A stretch of DNA of 64,000 bases, taken from contig CM077596.1 in the NCBI GenBank assembly GCA_039654915.1, forward strand, positions 54,000,501-54,064,500, read 5' to 3'. Origin of the DNA: Aquilaria yunnanensis (Eukaryota; Streptophyta; Magnoliopsida; Malvales; Thymelaeaceae). Positions 1 through 11,720 of this stretch are shown piece by piece. Both the position numbers and the translations under genes were made by a program. Position 1 is the stretch's first letter. Each line of letters begins with the position of its first letter. Under the pieces are notes generated by a model, which was not told the DNA's origin, did not search any database, and saw nothing but the letters and a program-made list of their open reading frames with translations.

Positions 1-1420
1 TCAAGCTTTTTTCTTGTAACTTTTGCTTGTACTCTTGCTTAGGATGACCATATATGCTCTATAGTACCAAGAACACTTGGAAAAGAGCTCCACCATGCCA
101 TGCACACTCATGGCCGAATCTTCACCCTTGCTTTTCTTAAAGTTTCCTCAATTCCTTTGCTTCCCATGCCTTGAAAATGCCATGCATGCCTTGAACTCTT
201 AAGTTGAGTCCAAGAACACTAAGAACACACCATGGCCGAATCTTCAAAGAGCTTTTCTAGCAAAAATCCAACATGGCCAAAGCATTAGCAAGCTTTAATC
301 TAGCTCAAAAACACATAAAAACACCAAGAAAACTTGGTTTACTTACAACCCCTCACAAAGAGGTAATGGCCGAAACTTGAGCTCCATTTTCCTTGGAGTT
401 CTTCTTGATTCCTTGCTCCTCATGGCTTAAAAGTGCCATGCATGTTCATGAGCTCTTGAGTTGAGCTCAAAAACACTAAGATCTTCATTTGGCCGAAACT
501 TCAACTCCATATTTCTTGATGTTCTTCTTCATTTTCTTGCTTTTTCATGGCTTAGAAATGCCATGCATGTTCATGAGCTCTTGAGTTGAGCTCAAGAACA
601 CTAATTTCTCCATATGGTTGAAACTTCCAAGAGAGTTTCCTTGAACATCTTGCTTGATTCATGCTCTAGATGGGTTTAGAAGCATGAAATCACTAAGAAA
701 ACATGTTTGCATGTGTGAGAACATGTATATTTAGTCATGGCCGAATGCTAGAGTGAAGGAAGAAGATGAAGGCTAGGAGAAGTCACCATGGCCGGTTAGG
801 GGAGTTTAGAGAGAAGGGAGAATGTTTGTGAGCTAAAGAGAGAGAGAGGTGAGTGAAATGATATGTTTGAATGGGAAGGAAGTGATGGCCGGCTATGTCT
901 TAGTGGAGGGGGGAAGATACATTTGTTTAATGGGACAAATAAACAATTGGGAAGTGGAGGCATTAAATTAATCACAGTGGAGACAAAAATGGGCAAAATA
1001 ATAGTTTAATGGTGATGGTGGGGGACAAGGTGAGTGGGAGAGTTTTAAAATGGTGAGTGGAGGCCATTTTTTTAATGCCAAATGGGGGATGGCCGGCCAT
1101 TGCATCAAATTCCATGAAAAATGGGCCAAATCCCTCATTTAGTCCTCCAACTTTCTCAATCTTTGCAATTGAGTCCTCCCACAAAACTTTCCTTTGTGCA
1201 ATTAAGTCCCTCAACTTCATAATTTGCCATTTTCATCACCAAAACTCTTGGCCTAAGCCAAGCATAATTCCTAGAGTGTCCAACACTCATTAATGCCCAT
1301 TCCACAAATAAATTCCATGTTTCCTTACTTTATTTGCTAAGTTTCCAAATTAGGAAACTTTTTATGCCACTAATCCACTTAACCTGGGACTTAGTCATTT
1401 AGACCTATCCAGGTGTAACA
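1..1420. mobile_element. 3' part of a long LTR, family Y (probable solo LTR, cut by window start)
   Basis: This stretch is homologous, in the same orientation, to about 41300-42734, the last part of a complete 3.95-kb solo LTR in this window. Shared blocks include repeated 'catggccgaa' motifs, 'aatgccatgcatg' and the 'gagtccctcaactt' block. It ends in 'ggtgtaaca', the CA end expected of an LTR. The 5' end lies outside the window, so solo LTR versus part of a full element cannot be decided. Short ORFs here are not conserved between the two copies and are not genes. Confidence 0.75.
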
Positions 1421-2962
1421 CCAAGGGTCCTAGGTATATGCATATATTAGACGTTCAAGCTGTATGAGCTCATAGTAGGTTACATATGTTCTTATATGTG
1501 GAGTCCTTGGTAACTTCTCTTGGAGGTAAAGTGAAAACCCTTACTGAGAATTTCTGAATTCTCAGTTCCTAGTTATGTTGTGCAGATTCTGAAGTTATTG
1601 GGTCGGGTAACTGCTGAGGGTTATGGCGGTAGTTTGTTTTTGTTGCAAGGATTTCATTTGAGAATCTTCATAATTCTAGTCTACTTGGGTTACTTGTTGG
1701 TTAAGTCATAGTGCTAACTATAGTCTTCCTTTGGTCGTAGAGCCTAGTAGCACGTGAACAAGGACTTTTGTGACTTGCCACTGGGACTTGCATCCAAGGT
1801 GGGAGTTAGTTGAAGAAGATCTTAGTTGAGGCTTGTATACATAGTACTCCTAGTTGCCTCCATTGTCTATGTTTTGAGGAGTCCTAGACTCCAGGGTTGC
1901 TCTTGGGTAAGGGTATTAGTCTACTTTATGTATGAATGCTCCCACATAGTTGTTATGTGTAGTAAACTCACATAAATGTTGATTTTTTATGCTTTGGCTA
2001 TTTAAACTTGTTTTCTATGAAAATGTATTGGCCAAGTCAATGTTTTATAGATTTTGTTAATCCAAGTCAAAGCATAAAGAACATGCATTTTGCATATTAT
2101 AGGTTAATCAACTAGTATCACAGAGTTTTAATCCATGCACATATATAGCTAGCCAATTACAACCATCATGGGATCAGCTCTCACAGGTTTCTTGGGTAGG
2201 GGCCAAGGACGGTCGTGTCAGTATGAGCTCATAGTAGACTACATATACATATATGTGTTGTCTTTAGTGTTTTCCTCACAGGTTAAAGATCCCTTACTAC
2301 AAATCATAAGATTCTTACTCCCTTAGTTTCATGTTGTCCAGATTTTGGGTGTCACTAAGCTAGCAACCATTGAGGGTTGTTGAGCTAAGCTCACAAGCAG
2401 GTATATGCTTTAATTGGATCCTTGTGATTCTAGTTTTAAGGTTTTCGTTTTGGTTAGGTTATGGTGCTAACTATGGTTGTCTATTTGGCCAACAGAGGCT
2501 AGCGGAGCATAAGGGAGGACTTTGGAGCTTATCACTAGGAGTTGCTCTAAGGTGGCAGCTTAGTTTTGGATCTCAGTAGTGCTGTTCAGTGTATAGTTTT
2601 CATACACTAGTTTGCCTCCGATGTTAATGCATGAGTATTGTACTCTACAATAACTTTTGGGTTGAGCATACTCTACTTTTGCTTGGATGTTCACATGCGG
2701 TTAAAAATGCTTTGTATGCTTTGGCAACTTTAATGTTTCGATTTTAATGAAATGCCATGACAATGTTTTATGTTCTTATTGGTTGTTTAATTATTCAATT
2801 CAAAGCACATACTCATGCATGACTGCTTAGTAGGATTAATTAAATAGAAGCATAAAGGTTTTAACTAGTGTGCACAAAATCAATTAGCCAATTACGACTA
2901 GAGTGGGACAACTTTCCATAGGCTTCTAAGGCAGGCCCACAAGGGGCCATGTCAACATTGGC
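1421..2962 (+). repeat. Two tandem copies of a family X LTR 3' region
   Basis: Unit 1 (about 1436-2219) and unit 2 (about 2220-2962) share, in order, 'tatgagctcatagta', a block ending in 'ctaactatggttgt' or a close variant, a 'tttatgctttgg' stretch and 'agccaattac'. Both end close to '-tgtca'. The same order is seen, reverse-complemented, at 15992-16760 in a complete LTR, and on the plus strand at 36406-37254. I infer two LTR ends placed in tandem by unequal recombination or sequential insertion. No coding capacity is seen. Confidence 0.6.
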
Positions 2963-3120
2963 TCTTAGATATAATAATTTATTTTTAATTAATTTGGTTA
3001 ATCATAAAATTGAATGAAATATTTTTATTAGAACTTACTAGTGCAACTCATATATGTTTCAAAAACCTTAATAGTTAAATAAAATATGTTAAATCTGTAA
3101 AACAAACATTGCATGGAGGT

Positions 3121-3131
3121 AAATATGGTTC
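3121..3131. repeat. 5' target-site duplication of the LINE (AAATATGGTTC)
   Basis: This 11-bp sequence recurs exactly at 4662-4672, directly after the A-rich tail of the LINE. The bases outside the two copies differ, as expected for a target-site duplication made by target-primed reverse transcription. Confidence 0.8.
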
Positions 3132-4278
3132 CCAAGGAGCTTTGGGTAACATATTTGATGAGAATTTTGGTCAGTTACATCCAAAATGTCGAAAGATTAA
3201 TTTAACTCATTTGATGTTTGCGGATGATGTTATGATCTTTGCCAATGCGGATATAAATTTGACTACAGCTATTAAATTTTGCTTGGATATGTTTTCTAAA
3301 ACCACTGGTTTGGCTATTAATTTTGATAAGAGTCAACCATTATTTGGAGGTGTGGATGATTTTATTGAGAAAGCTTCTAGAGACTTTAAAGATGCCAAAA
3401 AGGCTGCTGCATATAAAGTATTTAGGGGTTCCCTTGATGGATAAAAGACTTCAGATTTGTCATTTTAAGCCCCTTAAGGAGCAGATTTTGCAAAGGCTTA
3501 ATGGATGGGCCAATAAATTTCTCTCTTATGCTGGGAGGGCTCAACTTATTAAGTCTGTGATCTTCAGTGTTCAAAATTACTAGGCAACTATTTTTCCCAT
3601 TTCGAAGATAGTCTTGAGTTGAATTGAGCAGTGCTATAGAGCTTTTTTATGGTCGGGGTCTATTCAAGGTAATAAATTCTTGGTGGCTTGGAAGTTTGTT
3701 TGTATTCCCAAAGAATAGGGAGGTATTCAGATGTACAATCTATTTGGATGGAATGATGCAGGCAATGGAAAAAAACTGTGGCGTATGTTTTTTTAGAAGG
3801 AAAGCTTGTGGATTTGTTGGCTAGATGCATATTACCTTAAAGGCCGAGATATTTGACAGGTAAGTCCTTCTATTGATTATTTTATTTTTGGAAGCATATT
3901 TTGAAAGCCCAAGCTTTATTTTCTGAAGCTATTCATGATAATGAGTGGGATTGTGTTAAGGATGAGAAATTTTGTATGAAGTTAGCATACTTATATGTTA
4001 TGGAGAACTTCATTTTTGTGACTTGGCATTCTTTAGTCTGGAAGTCAGTCCCAAAATTTTCCATGGTCTGTTGGTTTGCTATGTTGAACAGATTACCTAC
4101 TCTAAATAAACTCGGTGTTTACTTGAATATGGGCTCTACCTCTTGTTCTCTTTGTCTCCTTGTGAATAAGTCTTGGAACCATCTGTTCTTTGAGTGCTCT
4201 TACTCTAGGATGGTTTGGCGTGAAATTATGTGTATGATGAAGCTTCATGACACTTCTTGGAGATGGAATAAATGTTGA
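3132..4278 (+). pseudogene. LINE reverse transcriptase remnant (palm end, thumb, zf-RVT)
   Basis: Reading begins inside the RT domain. The first frame carries 'INLTHLMFADDVMIFAN', with FADD as the catalytic palm motif, then 'TTGLAINFDKS'. A frameshift near 3400 moves reading to 'KYLGVPLMDKRLQI' and 'LNGWANKFLSYAGRAQLIKSV', the conserved stretch after the palm in plant L1 elements. At 3901-4278 a zf-RVT-like segment has the C-x2-C and H-x4-C pairs (CSLC; HLFFEC). Stops and at least two frameshifts break the frame. The fingers, endonuclease and ORF1 are absent, so no active product is possible. Confidence 0.85.
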
Positions 4279-4661
4279 CAGTGGTTGTTTAAGGTGGTGA
4301 AGGGCAACATTCTAAAGTCAAAGGTTAGGCGAGCATGTTTCTTGGCATTGGTTTATTTTTTGTGGCAGGAAAAAAATAGGTGATGTCATCATCAAGTGTA
4401 TAGACAGACATTTCAAGTAGAGTAGATTATTTCTAAAGCAATTCAGTATAGATATAGTTGCAATCTTAGTGAAGTCTTTTCTTAGTTTGTATTGCTTGAT
4501 TTTTCTTGTGAAGTAGAAGCTAGGTTTCGTCCAAGTTTGTTTAAGTCAAGTTTTGCCCTTTTTTGTAGGCCCCTGACTTGGTATGTAAATGCCGTTGGGC
4601 TGATTTTGATGAAATGAAATCTACACCCTCCGAGGTGTTTCATTAAAAATAAAAAAAATAA
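3132..4661 (+). mobile_element. 5'-truncated L1-type LINE with A-rich tail
   Basis: This is a 1.5-kb non-LTR retrotransposon 3' end. It encodes the end of an L1-type reverse transcriptase, then about 380 bp of 3' UTR and the A-rich tail 'aaaaataaaaaaaataaaa'. Exact 11-bp direct repeats flank it at 3121-3131 and 4662-4672, so both ends are fixed: the 5' end is a normal truncation inside the RT palm, not a window artefact. The element could never have been autonomous after insertion. Plant L1 elements commonly insert this way. Confidence 0.85.
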
Positions 4662-5259
4662 AAATATGGTTCAAAGCATTATAATCTAAGTTGAAAGGAC
4701 ACGTTTCAAATGATAAAAAACAAACATTAGATGTTGCCATTAAGCTTGAATAAAATTTGTAATGACTATTTTTAAAAACTCAAAAACTCTTAATTCTACT
4801 TCAGAATTTTATGGGGAAAAAAAAAAAGATAAGTGCACAAGCCATCAATCGGCACATTTACCCAAAAAAAGGTTGCAAAAAAAAAAAAGCTCAATCAAGC
4901 TAACTAATTAAACTAGAAAAGTTAGCTAGTAGTAGAAAGGCAAAAAAGAACATTTTTGGATCCTAATTTTATAGTAATAGATAGCTTGGATGAAGTTGAA
5001 ACGATTGGGATATGATTGAGAGAAGAACAAATATTCATAAATGTAATGGAAAAATAGATGGGAAAAAATTGAACCTTTTCTTTGAGCTCACCACCACTTC
5101 ATCATTCCCTCTCTAACCACTACTGGATCAGATAAATTGAACCCTCTTGGGCCTTCACTAGCATCTATTGAGTCTATTGGTGCCCTACTCACTATTAGAG
5201 GGCATTCATGCCACCACTAGATTTGGTTCCTTTTCCTCTATCTGTTTGATCTCTTCTCC
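4662..5259. other. Non-coding AT-rich spacer between LINE and copia element
   Basis: It starts with the 3' LINE target duplication and continues the pre-insertion sequence. It has several poly-A runs (around 4815-4828 and 4879-4890) and no ORF of note. I recognise no element here. Confidence 0.5.
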
Positions 5260-5445
5260 TATTAATGCATGTGTTATTAGTAACCTATTCGTATTAGGTT
5301 ACTTATCTCCTAAGCCAACTAGATTAGCTTTTATCCTTAGCTAGTTTAGTATTCTGGTTTGCTTCAAACAACTCTCTTGTACCTTTATTAAAACAATAGA
5401 ACCTAATGCAATCAATGATGGCTTGCTCACATGTGTAATTTTACA
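5260..5445 (+). repeat. 5' LTR of the old copia element
   Basis: It is about 186 bp and matches 11151-11335. It ends 'ttttaca' directly before the primer site. The first bases are uncertain because the canonical TG start has been lost in both copies; I placed the start by alignment and by the flanking 'ctcc'. Confidence 0.65.
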
Positions 5446-5457
5446 TGGTATTAGAGC
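5446..5457 (+). other. Primer binding site, initiator tRNA-Met type (old copia)
   Basis: 'tggtattagagc' differs by one transition from TGGTATCAGAGC, the complement of the 3' end of plant initiator tRNA-Met used by most copia elements. It abuts the LTR end. Confidence 0.75.
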
Positions 5458-5689
5458 AACTGGTTCTGTGAAATTTGCCTTAATCTTATGAAACTTATTC
5501 AACAGTCATAAGGATTGATAACAACAAAAATCCCACTAGCCTTGATTTGCCATACTCACAATTAGGCTCTAATCCACCATAGCCACCATGAGGCAATGAC
5601 CCGTCATCCCCTTATTTCCTTAATGCCTCAGATTACCCCAGTACAACCCTATTTACATTTCTTCTTTAGGGTGATAATTACCTTACCTA

Positions 5690-6535
5690 GTGAAGAACTT
5701 TGTTGGATGCACTATGAGGAAAGAACAAGCTTGACATCATTGATGGATGTCTTCCACTACCAGAAATAGATGCTGCTAATTGGAAAATTTGGAAGAAGTG
5801 TAACTCAATGGCCATTGTTTGGATTTTCAATGCACTATATCCAGGATTGCACAACAGTAGAGCATATGTAGATTCTGCTAGCAAAATGTAGATTAACATG
5901 AAAGAGAGATTTTCTCATGGTAATGCCCTAGGAATTTCTAAATTAAAGCAAGATAAATCTATTTTTCAACAGTAGGATTTGATGGTTGTTGCTTACTTTA
6001 CAAAATTTTGGGATGAACTCTTAACTTATTCCATGGTCCCTCAATACACATATGGAGCATTGAACGTTCTCTTAATTGAAAAATAAGGTGAAAATTTATA
6101 TTACTTTCCTATGGATTTGATTGATAAATTTAGTGTGATTTGGTCACAGATCCTCATGATGAAGCCACTACCCAATTTGAACAAGGCATATGCTTTGGTT
6201 GTCAAAGAAGAAAGGCAAACAACATGTAATGATGTTATGGACAGCACCCATAGATGTTCCTACTTTTGTCAGAAAGTAATCTAAGAGGCATGGTTTTTCT
6301 TCCAACATGGATCATGATAAAAGCAAGTAGCATTACTCACACTATGGGAAAGCAAGCCATGTTGCTAATGGCTGCTTTGAGATTATTAGCTACCTGAATA
6401 AGGACATGAGAAATGCCAATATAACTTCTCAAAGCTCCAGTAAGACTACTACCAAAAGTACAAAGATGCACAAAAATTCAAATGATAACGATTTTAGCAA
6501 GAATGACATGAGTCTTTCACAAGAAGAATACAAGT
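5690..6535 (+). pseudogene. copia gag relic
   Basis: Conceptual translation across frames gives the UBN2-type copia gag pattern: 'KNKLDIIDGCLPLP', 'WKIWKKCNSMAIVWIFNALYP', 'MKERFSHGNALGISKLKQD', then 'VAYFTKFWDELLTY'. A weak zinc-knuckle relic lies near 6330-6370 (HYSHYGKASHVANGC). Gag would form the virus-like particle. In-frame stops at several points abolish the product. The minus-strand ORF at 5687-5899 is a shadow of this relic. Confidence 0.7.
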
Positions 6536-6594
6536 AGCTTATATCCTTATTATTTATTCATAGTAACGCTGGATTTTCTGGTATGGTGTCTTGT

Positions 6595-7265
6595 GATTCT
6601 TTTGAATGAATAATTGATAGTGGTGCAACAGAACATAAGGCCTCACATTTATCTTTAGTTACCAACCTTAAACTTGTCACTTATAGTCCTTCTACTTGCT
6701 TACCTGATGGAAATCATTTAAAAACTTGTGCTTAATCTCTTGTCCCTATTAGAAAAGTTCCTACATGTTTCTTCCTTTACTCATAAGCTTCTCTCAATTA
6801 GCAAGTTAACTAGTAGTGAGGAGCGTGAAGAACTATACTACTTCACGAAGGTTGAGGCAGATATGGTCAGTGCCATAAAAATTGAGACATCCATCATTTA
6901 GCATAGACTTTTAGAGCACCTACCTTTTGAAAAGTTGTCTCTTTTTTCTCAATTTTCTGGTTTTTCTTTTAAGTTTTCAATATTTGTTGTGACTCGATTC
7001 ATTGAGCAAAACAAATCAGAAAACCTTTTCCTTTGAGTAAAATTGCTAATGATGCTTGCTTTGATCATGATCACATCAACATTTGGGGACCATATAAAAT
7101 GCCATATTTTTCAGGGGCTCATTATTTTTTAAAAGTTGTCAATGATTTCATTTTGTGTACCTAGGTATACTTGCTAAGAAATAAAGCAGAATTAGCATAG
7201 AATTTCAGCTTCTTCATGCCATGATAAAAAATCACTATAGGAAACTATACTCCAAGTAAAAAGTG
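6595..7265 (+). pseudogene. copia protease and N-terminal integrase relic
   Basis: 'WIIDSGATEHKASHLS' (about 6605-6655) is the protease active-site region (DSG in place of DTG). A GAG_pre-integrase relic with a degenerate HRLLEH block lies near 6900, and the start of the integrase core is recognisable to about 7265 ('LLRNKAEL', then a decayed catalytic-Asp region). Stops and frameshifts are frequent. Homology is lost at about 7270, where the nested insert begins. Confidence 0.6.
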
Positions 7266-7269
7266 ATAA

Positions 7270-9165
7270 TGACCAAGAATGGTTCTTGGTTGATTGGGCA
7301 GCATATATTGGCCTTGATCTAGCTTAATGTGGTGCCATTATGAAGGATTTGGCTTGGAACTTCAAACAACACCATTGAAGCTCTATGGTGGACAGTGTGC
7401 AACAACTTGACTGATTCTTGCATTTCAAGTCTTGAGGTAAGGGATTTAATGTTTTTCTAAGTTATACTAATGCATTATAGTTGTTTAACACCTTTGGGGT
7501 ATGTTTTGGTTAAGCTAAAAGGTAACAAACCAAAGAAAAAGTCATGGGAACCTTGTTGGCCGAAAAGACCATGAAGACCCAATTTTCTAATTGATACGAA
7601 TGCACCACTACCTCAATGTGATTGCATCATATAGTTTTGGGGCTGGAAATTAGAGATGTGGATGCACAACATCCAAGATGTGTTTGCACCAATTCCAAAA
7701 GCTCAAGCAAAATGGTGATGTGAGCACTCCCAACCTTCAGTGCATTTGCATCATGCCCAAGTGACACCAACTTGTTCCCTAAGTCTCTGTAATGGTTTCC
7801 AAGGCCTTGGCAAGGCTATGTAAGGGCTCAAACCTATTTTTAAGCTACTATAATGCGTTAATAAGGTTGGTCAACAAGGATTAATGCCTAAGATACCTAG
7901 TAACTTGAGAGCTAAGAAAACTTAAAGTACATAAATGATGTTTAAGCCATAGCGACCCATGGGTCAAGTCTTGATCTTGGTCACTAATGGAAACCTCAAG
8001 AATGAATCTTAGGCTATCAATGAAGGCTTATTAGGGCTAAGAATGCCTAATAGAAAGGTCTAGCACCCTAGCAACCTAAGAAAGGGGGTATTGACCCCTA
8101 AGCGCAAGTTGAACCCTAAAGAGCCCAAACCAAGCTCAATGAGCTTTGTAAGTTGGAATACTTGGTGAGTACAGCCACTAAAATGGTAGTAATAGGTGGA
8201 AAAGTAAGTTGGGTCAAGTCTTTTGGGTAATTAGGAATGGTGTTTTAAAGAGAATGAAAGGGGCACTAAAGTAGAACAAAGGTGGGTCTTAGAATCCTTA
8301 GTGACCCAAGGCTTGGGGTGGTGAACCCCTTGGGTTCTAGGGAGGACTCAAGGGTGCTCTGAACAAGTCATGGACTTAGTAAGTGTGAGCCATTATGGAT
8401 GTTGATAGGTTGAGCCATTAAGTTAACTATCCAGCATAGTAAGAAAGAGAAAGATGTGGGTAAGGATTGAGTAAGTGACAACTTAGTCTAAGGTGCCTTT
8501 AGACAGACAAATAAGGGTGTATAGGTGATAAATTATACAAAGAGAACCCATAAAGGGACTTCAGAGGTAAAGTATCCTATATGGGAAGGGCCTGTGTTCA
8601 ATACCTTTATCGTATAAAGTCACGGCAAGACAAGCCTCTAAGGGTGTAAAGGAAGTCCCAAATGCATGTGCATTTGCATGTATCTCATCCATCCATCCAT
8701 ACATATTTACATTGCATATTATATTTGTTGTGTATGTGCTTGTTTGTTTGTTTGTATTTCCTTATAGGGTTTGTTGTGCATTATGTTTTCATATATGCAT
8801 ATGTTTGTGGCTTGCCTGTTTTCTCCCTTGCAAGTATTTCTTTCAAATCCCTTATTGAGTACTTAATGTACTCACCCCCTTAAGTTTATTATTGTGTAGA
8901 TTAAGGAGATAAGAGCACGGGATAAATGACCTAGCTGCTAGAAGAGTTGCTAAGCTAAGTTTCTTTATAGGTACTAATTTGTAAACCTTCTTTAGTATTA
9001 ATTTTTGCATGATTATATGTTGGACTCACTACAAATATTTTCATGGTTTCCTTAGATTAGGAGACTAAGTGGCAAAAATAATGACCCATGAGGCTTGCAC
9101 TTATGTAATTAAAAGGTGAAAGGTAACGACAAAAGGTAACTACCATGGATATAAGATTTAAAATC
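7270..9165 (+). mobile_element. Family X-like LTR sequence inserted in copia integrase
   Basis: Copia homology stops near 7270 and resumes near 9170. The intervening 1.9 kb shares blocks with family X LTRs, for example 'ttgaggtaagggattta' at about 7430, also present at about 15398, and the 'aaatcccttatt' to 'gtgtagatt' stretch at 8848-8900, like 36870-36928. Exact ends and a target duplication could not be found because both sides are decayed. The small ORF at 8662-8883 and short CATC and TGTT microsatellites near 8680-8760 have no supported function. Confidence 0.5.
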
Positions 9166-11120
9166 AACAAACCCATAAAATTTTGTCTCTCATGATGTCA
9201 TTTTTTATGGGCATATATTCCTTTTTCGCATGCTTACTAAACATGCTAGTAGTTGAAACTGATTGCAAGACACTGTTGTTTTTGACAATAAGCTTGAAGT
9301 TGAACCTAGTTCTCCTTATCAGTTGCCTAGTGATAATATAGGTGAGCTTTAACATGCGACATCACTAGAAAACCTTAACCCTCAAAGTCCAAAAAGCTAG
9401 CCCCAAATTACCAAACCTCAACGAGATCAAAGATCACCCTCCTATCTCCAAGATTATGTGCATAAAATTCCTAGAGCAAATAGGTCATTATCACCCATGG
9501 TGAATCAAGTTTTGTTTGGCAAACCTTACTCCTTAGCTCATAATTTATCATATGCTCATTATTCACTAGCACATTGAGTGTTCTCTGCAGCCATTTCATC
9601 CCAACATGAGCCTAAAACTTTGTGCAAGTCAACTTTGACCCTAGATGGCAAGAGGCTATAAAGCGAGAGATACAAGCATTGGAACAAAACAACACATGGA
9701 CCTTGGACAAACAATCGTCAAATAAAAAGGGCATTGGCTCCAAGTAGGTATAGAACATAAACACAAAGCAGATGGTGGCATTGAAAAGTTTAAAGCATGG
9801 CTGGTAGCTAAATGGTTAAGTCAAATTGAGGGCATCGATTAAAAAAATACTTTTTCTTCTATTATCAAGCTTATGACCATCAGATGCAAGCTTTCAATTG
9901 TAACTTTTAAATGTTAGGAGCTTTACCAACTTCATGTTGATAATGTGTTCTTGTAAGGGGCCTTGAATAAAATATATATATGGTGTCTTTTGTTACACAT
10001 CTAAGTAATGAGGATGATTGAGTTTGATGGTTGTAGAAGTCCTTGTATGGGCTAAAACATGCCCCATTACAATGGTTTGAGAAGCTATCCAAAGCTCTTG
10101 TTTGTTTCGGCTATCAACTGTCTCACGCTTATTATACATTGTTTACCCAAATTTCTAGTGATTCCTTCATTGTAGTTTTAATTTTTGTGGACAACATGCT
10201 TGTTGTTGGAAATTACTCTGAACAAGTTATGTCTCAAAAATTCTATTTGCACAACAAATTTTACATCAAGGATCTAGGGAAGCTCAAATACTTTCTTGGC
10301 TTAGAAGTAGCCTACACACCTAAAAGGATTTTTTTTTGTCACAATGCAAATATGTTCTTGATATTCTAAAAGAAGCTGACATGTTAGGATGCAAACGGGC
10401 TTCATTTCCAACACAACAACAACATCATCTTGGCTCGACCGAAAGTCCTCTCCTTGATAATCCATAATGTTACAGGAGGTTGAATAGTTAGCTTGTTTAC
10501 TTAACCATCACTCGGATTGATATTGTTTATGTCATGAACCACTTGAGTCAATTTATGCAAAGTACTTGCACTGCCCATCTAAAGGTTGCAGTGCATGTTG
10601 TTTGGTTCTTGAAGAAGAACCTAAGCCATGGCTTATATTTTCTAGAAAAAAGCAGTCTTCAAGTTCATGACTACTACAACATAGATCAGGCAGCATGTCC
10701 AAGGACTATGTGATCCACAATAGGCTATCTGACTAAGCTTAGTAGTGCCCTACATTTATCAAAATCTAAGAAACAAGCTACAGTGTCTTAGTCCTCGATA
10801 GACGTGGAATACTATTCACTGGCAATTGCTACATATGAGCTTGTTTGGCCCAAATCTCTTCTTGTTGAGCTCACAATTTATCATACACAGGCTATTAAGC
10901 TTTATTGTAATAGCTAGGCTGCCTTGTACATTACCAACAATCCGATGTTCCATGAGCGAACCAAGCAGGTTGAGCTAGATTGTCATTTTGTTCGTGACAA
11001 ACTTCAAACCAAAAAGATCACTAACCATTACATCCCTAACAAGCTTCAACCAGCAGAAGTCTTAACTAAAGCTTTAGGAAGACAATGTATGAGTTCCTTG
11101 TAAGCAAGTTAGGCATTAGT
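9166..11120 (+). pseudogene. copia integrase end, RT and RNase H relic
   Basis: Integrase C-terminal relic 'DVIFYGHIF' (about 9195) is followed by the linker 'SPSYLQDYV' and the RT. At 10043-10369 the RT palm reads 'YGLKHAPLQWFEKLSKAL', 'LIFVDNMLVVGN' and 'FYIKDLGKLKYFLGLEVAY'. The catalytic YVDD is changed to FVDN, so activity is lost. RNase H relics follow: 'AIKLYCNS', 'HERTKQVELDCHFVRDKL', 'QPAEVLTKALG', ending near 11100. Several stops are present. Confidence 0.8.
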
Positions 11121-11139
11121 GATCTCCATATGCTATAAC

Positions 11140-11150
11140 TTAAGTGGGAG
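11140..11150 (+). other. Polypurine tract of the old copia element
   Basis: 'ttaagtgggag' sits immediately before the 3' LTR, the usual form and place for plus-strand priming in plant copia elements. Confidence 0.65.
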
Positions 11151-11335
11151 CATTAACAGAAGTGCTATTAGTTACCTATTAGTATTAGGTTGCTTATCTC
11201 CTAAGCCAACTATATTAGCTTGTCTCTTTAGCTAGTTTAGTATTCATGTTTGTGTCAACTAGCTCTTTTGTATGTAAAATGATGGAACTCAATGCAAACA
11301 ATCAAAAATGGCTTGCTCATAAGTCCAATTCTACA
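11151..11335 (+). repeat. 3' LTR of the old copia element
   Basis: It matches the 5' LTR over about 185 bp and ends 'tctaca'. Many substitutions separate the two copies, showing an old insertion. Confidence 0.65.
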
Positions 11336-11600
11336 CCTCCTTTGCCGAACTTGAACAATCATCATTCATTTAGGATTGTCCAGATCCATTGCCAGCCTTG
11401 GCTATCAGCTAGGCTGCCTGATGGGATGGTCAAGGCTAGAGTAGCAAGCCTACCTCCATCACAAGTCTTTTTGCATTCTATTTGGGACAGGTCGTCTCTG
11501 CTACTTTGATTTAGGCTCAAGTGGTCAAAGCCACAAAATATCCTTCAATTCTTGTTCCCTTCTCAATTAAGTCCACAATTATACAAGTTAAAGCTCCTTA

Positions 11601-11720
11601 ACTTTTTTAGAAGTTCCAATCTAGTCTATACTTTTTACTCTTGTCAAAATGTGAAAATACACATTTTTAGAAGTTCCAATCTAGTCTCAACTTTTTACTG
11701 TTGTCAAAATGTGAAAATAC
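11601..11720. repeat. 60-bp tandem duplication, two copies
   Basis: Copies at 11601-11660 and 11661-11720 have period exactly 60 and share 'tttagaagttccaatctagt' and 'tgtcaaaatgtgaaaataca' with few differences. Confidence 0.85.

Larger units (their letters stand above)
5260..11335 (+). mobile_element. Old Ty1/copia retrotransposon, short LTRs, with nested insertion
   Basis: Two short LTRs (5260-5445 and 11151-11335, about 185 bp) share 'attaggtt-cttatctcctaagccaact' and 'atggcttgctca'. The first is followed by a tRNA-Met-type primer site and the second is preceded by a purine-rich tract. Between them, in copia order, lie relics of gag, protease, integrase, RT and RNase H, all full of stops and frameshifts. 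The flanks 'tctcc' and 'cctcc' are a possible 5-bp duplication with one change. About 1.9 kb of unrelated LTR-like DNA interrupts the integrase. It is one of the oldest elements in the window. Confidence 0.8.

Noticed and set aside
8682..8756. CRISPR-like or regulatory repeat (CATC and TGTT runs)
   Set aside because: Simple microsatellites of a few units without spacers; nothing beyond slippage.
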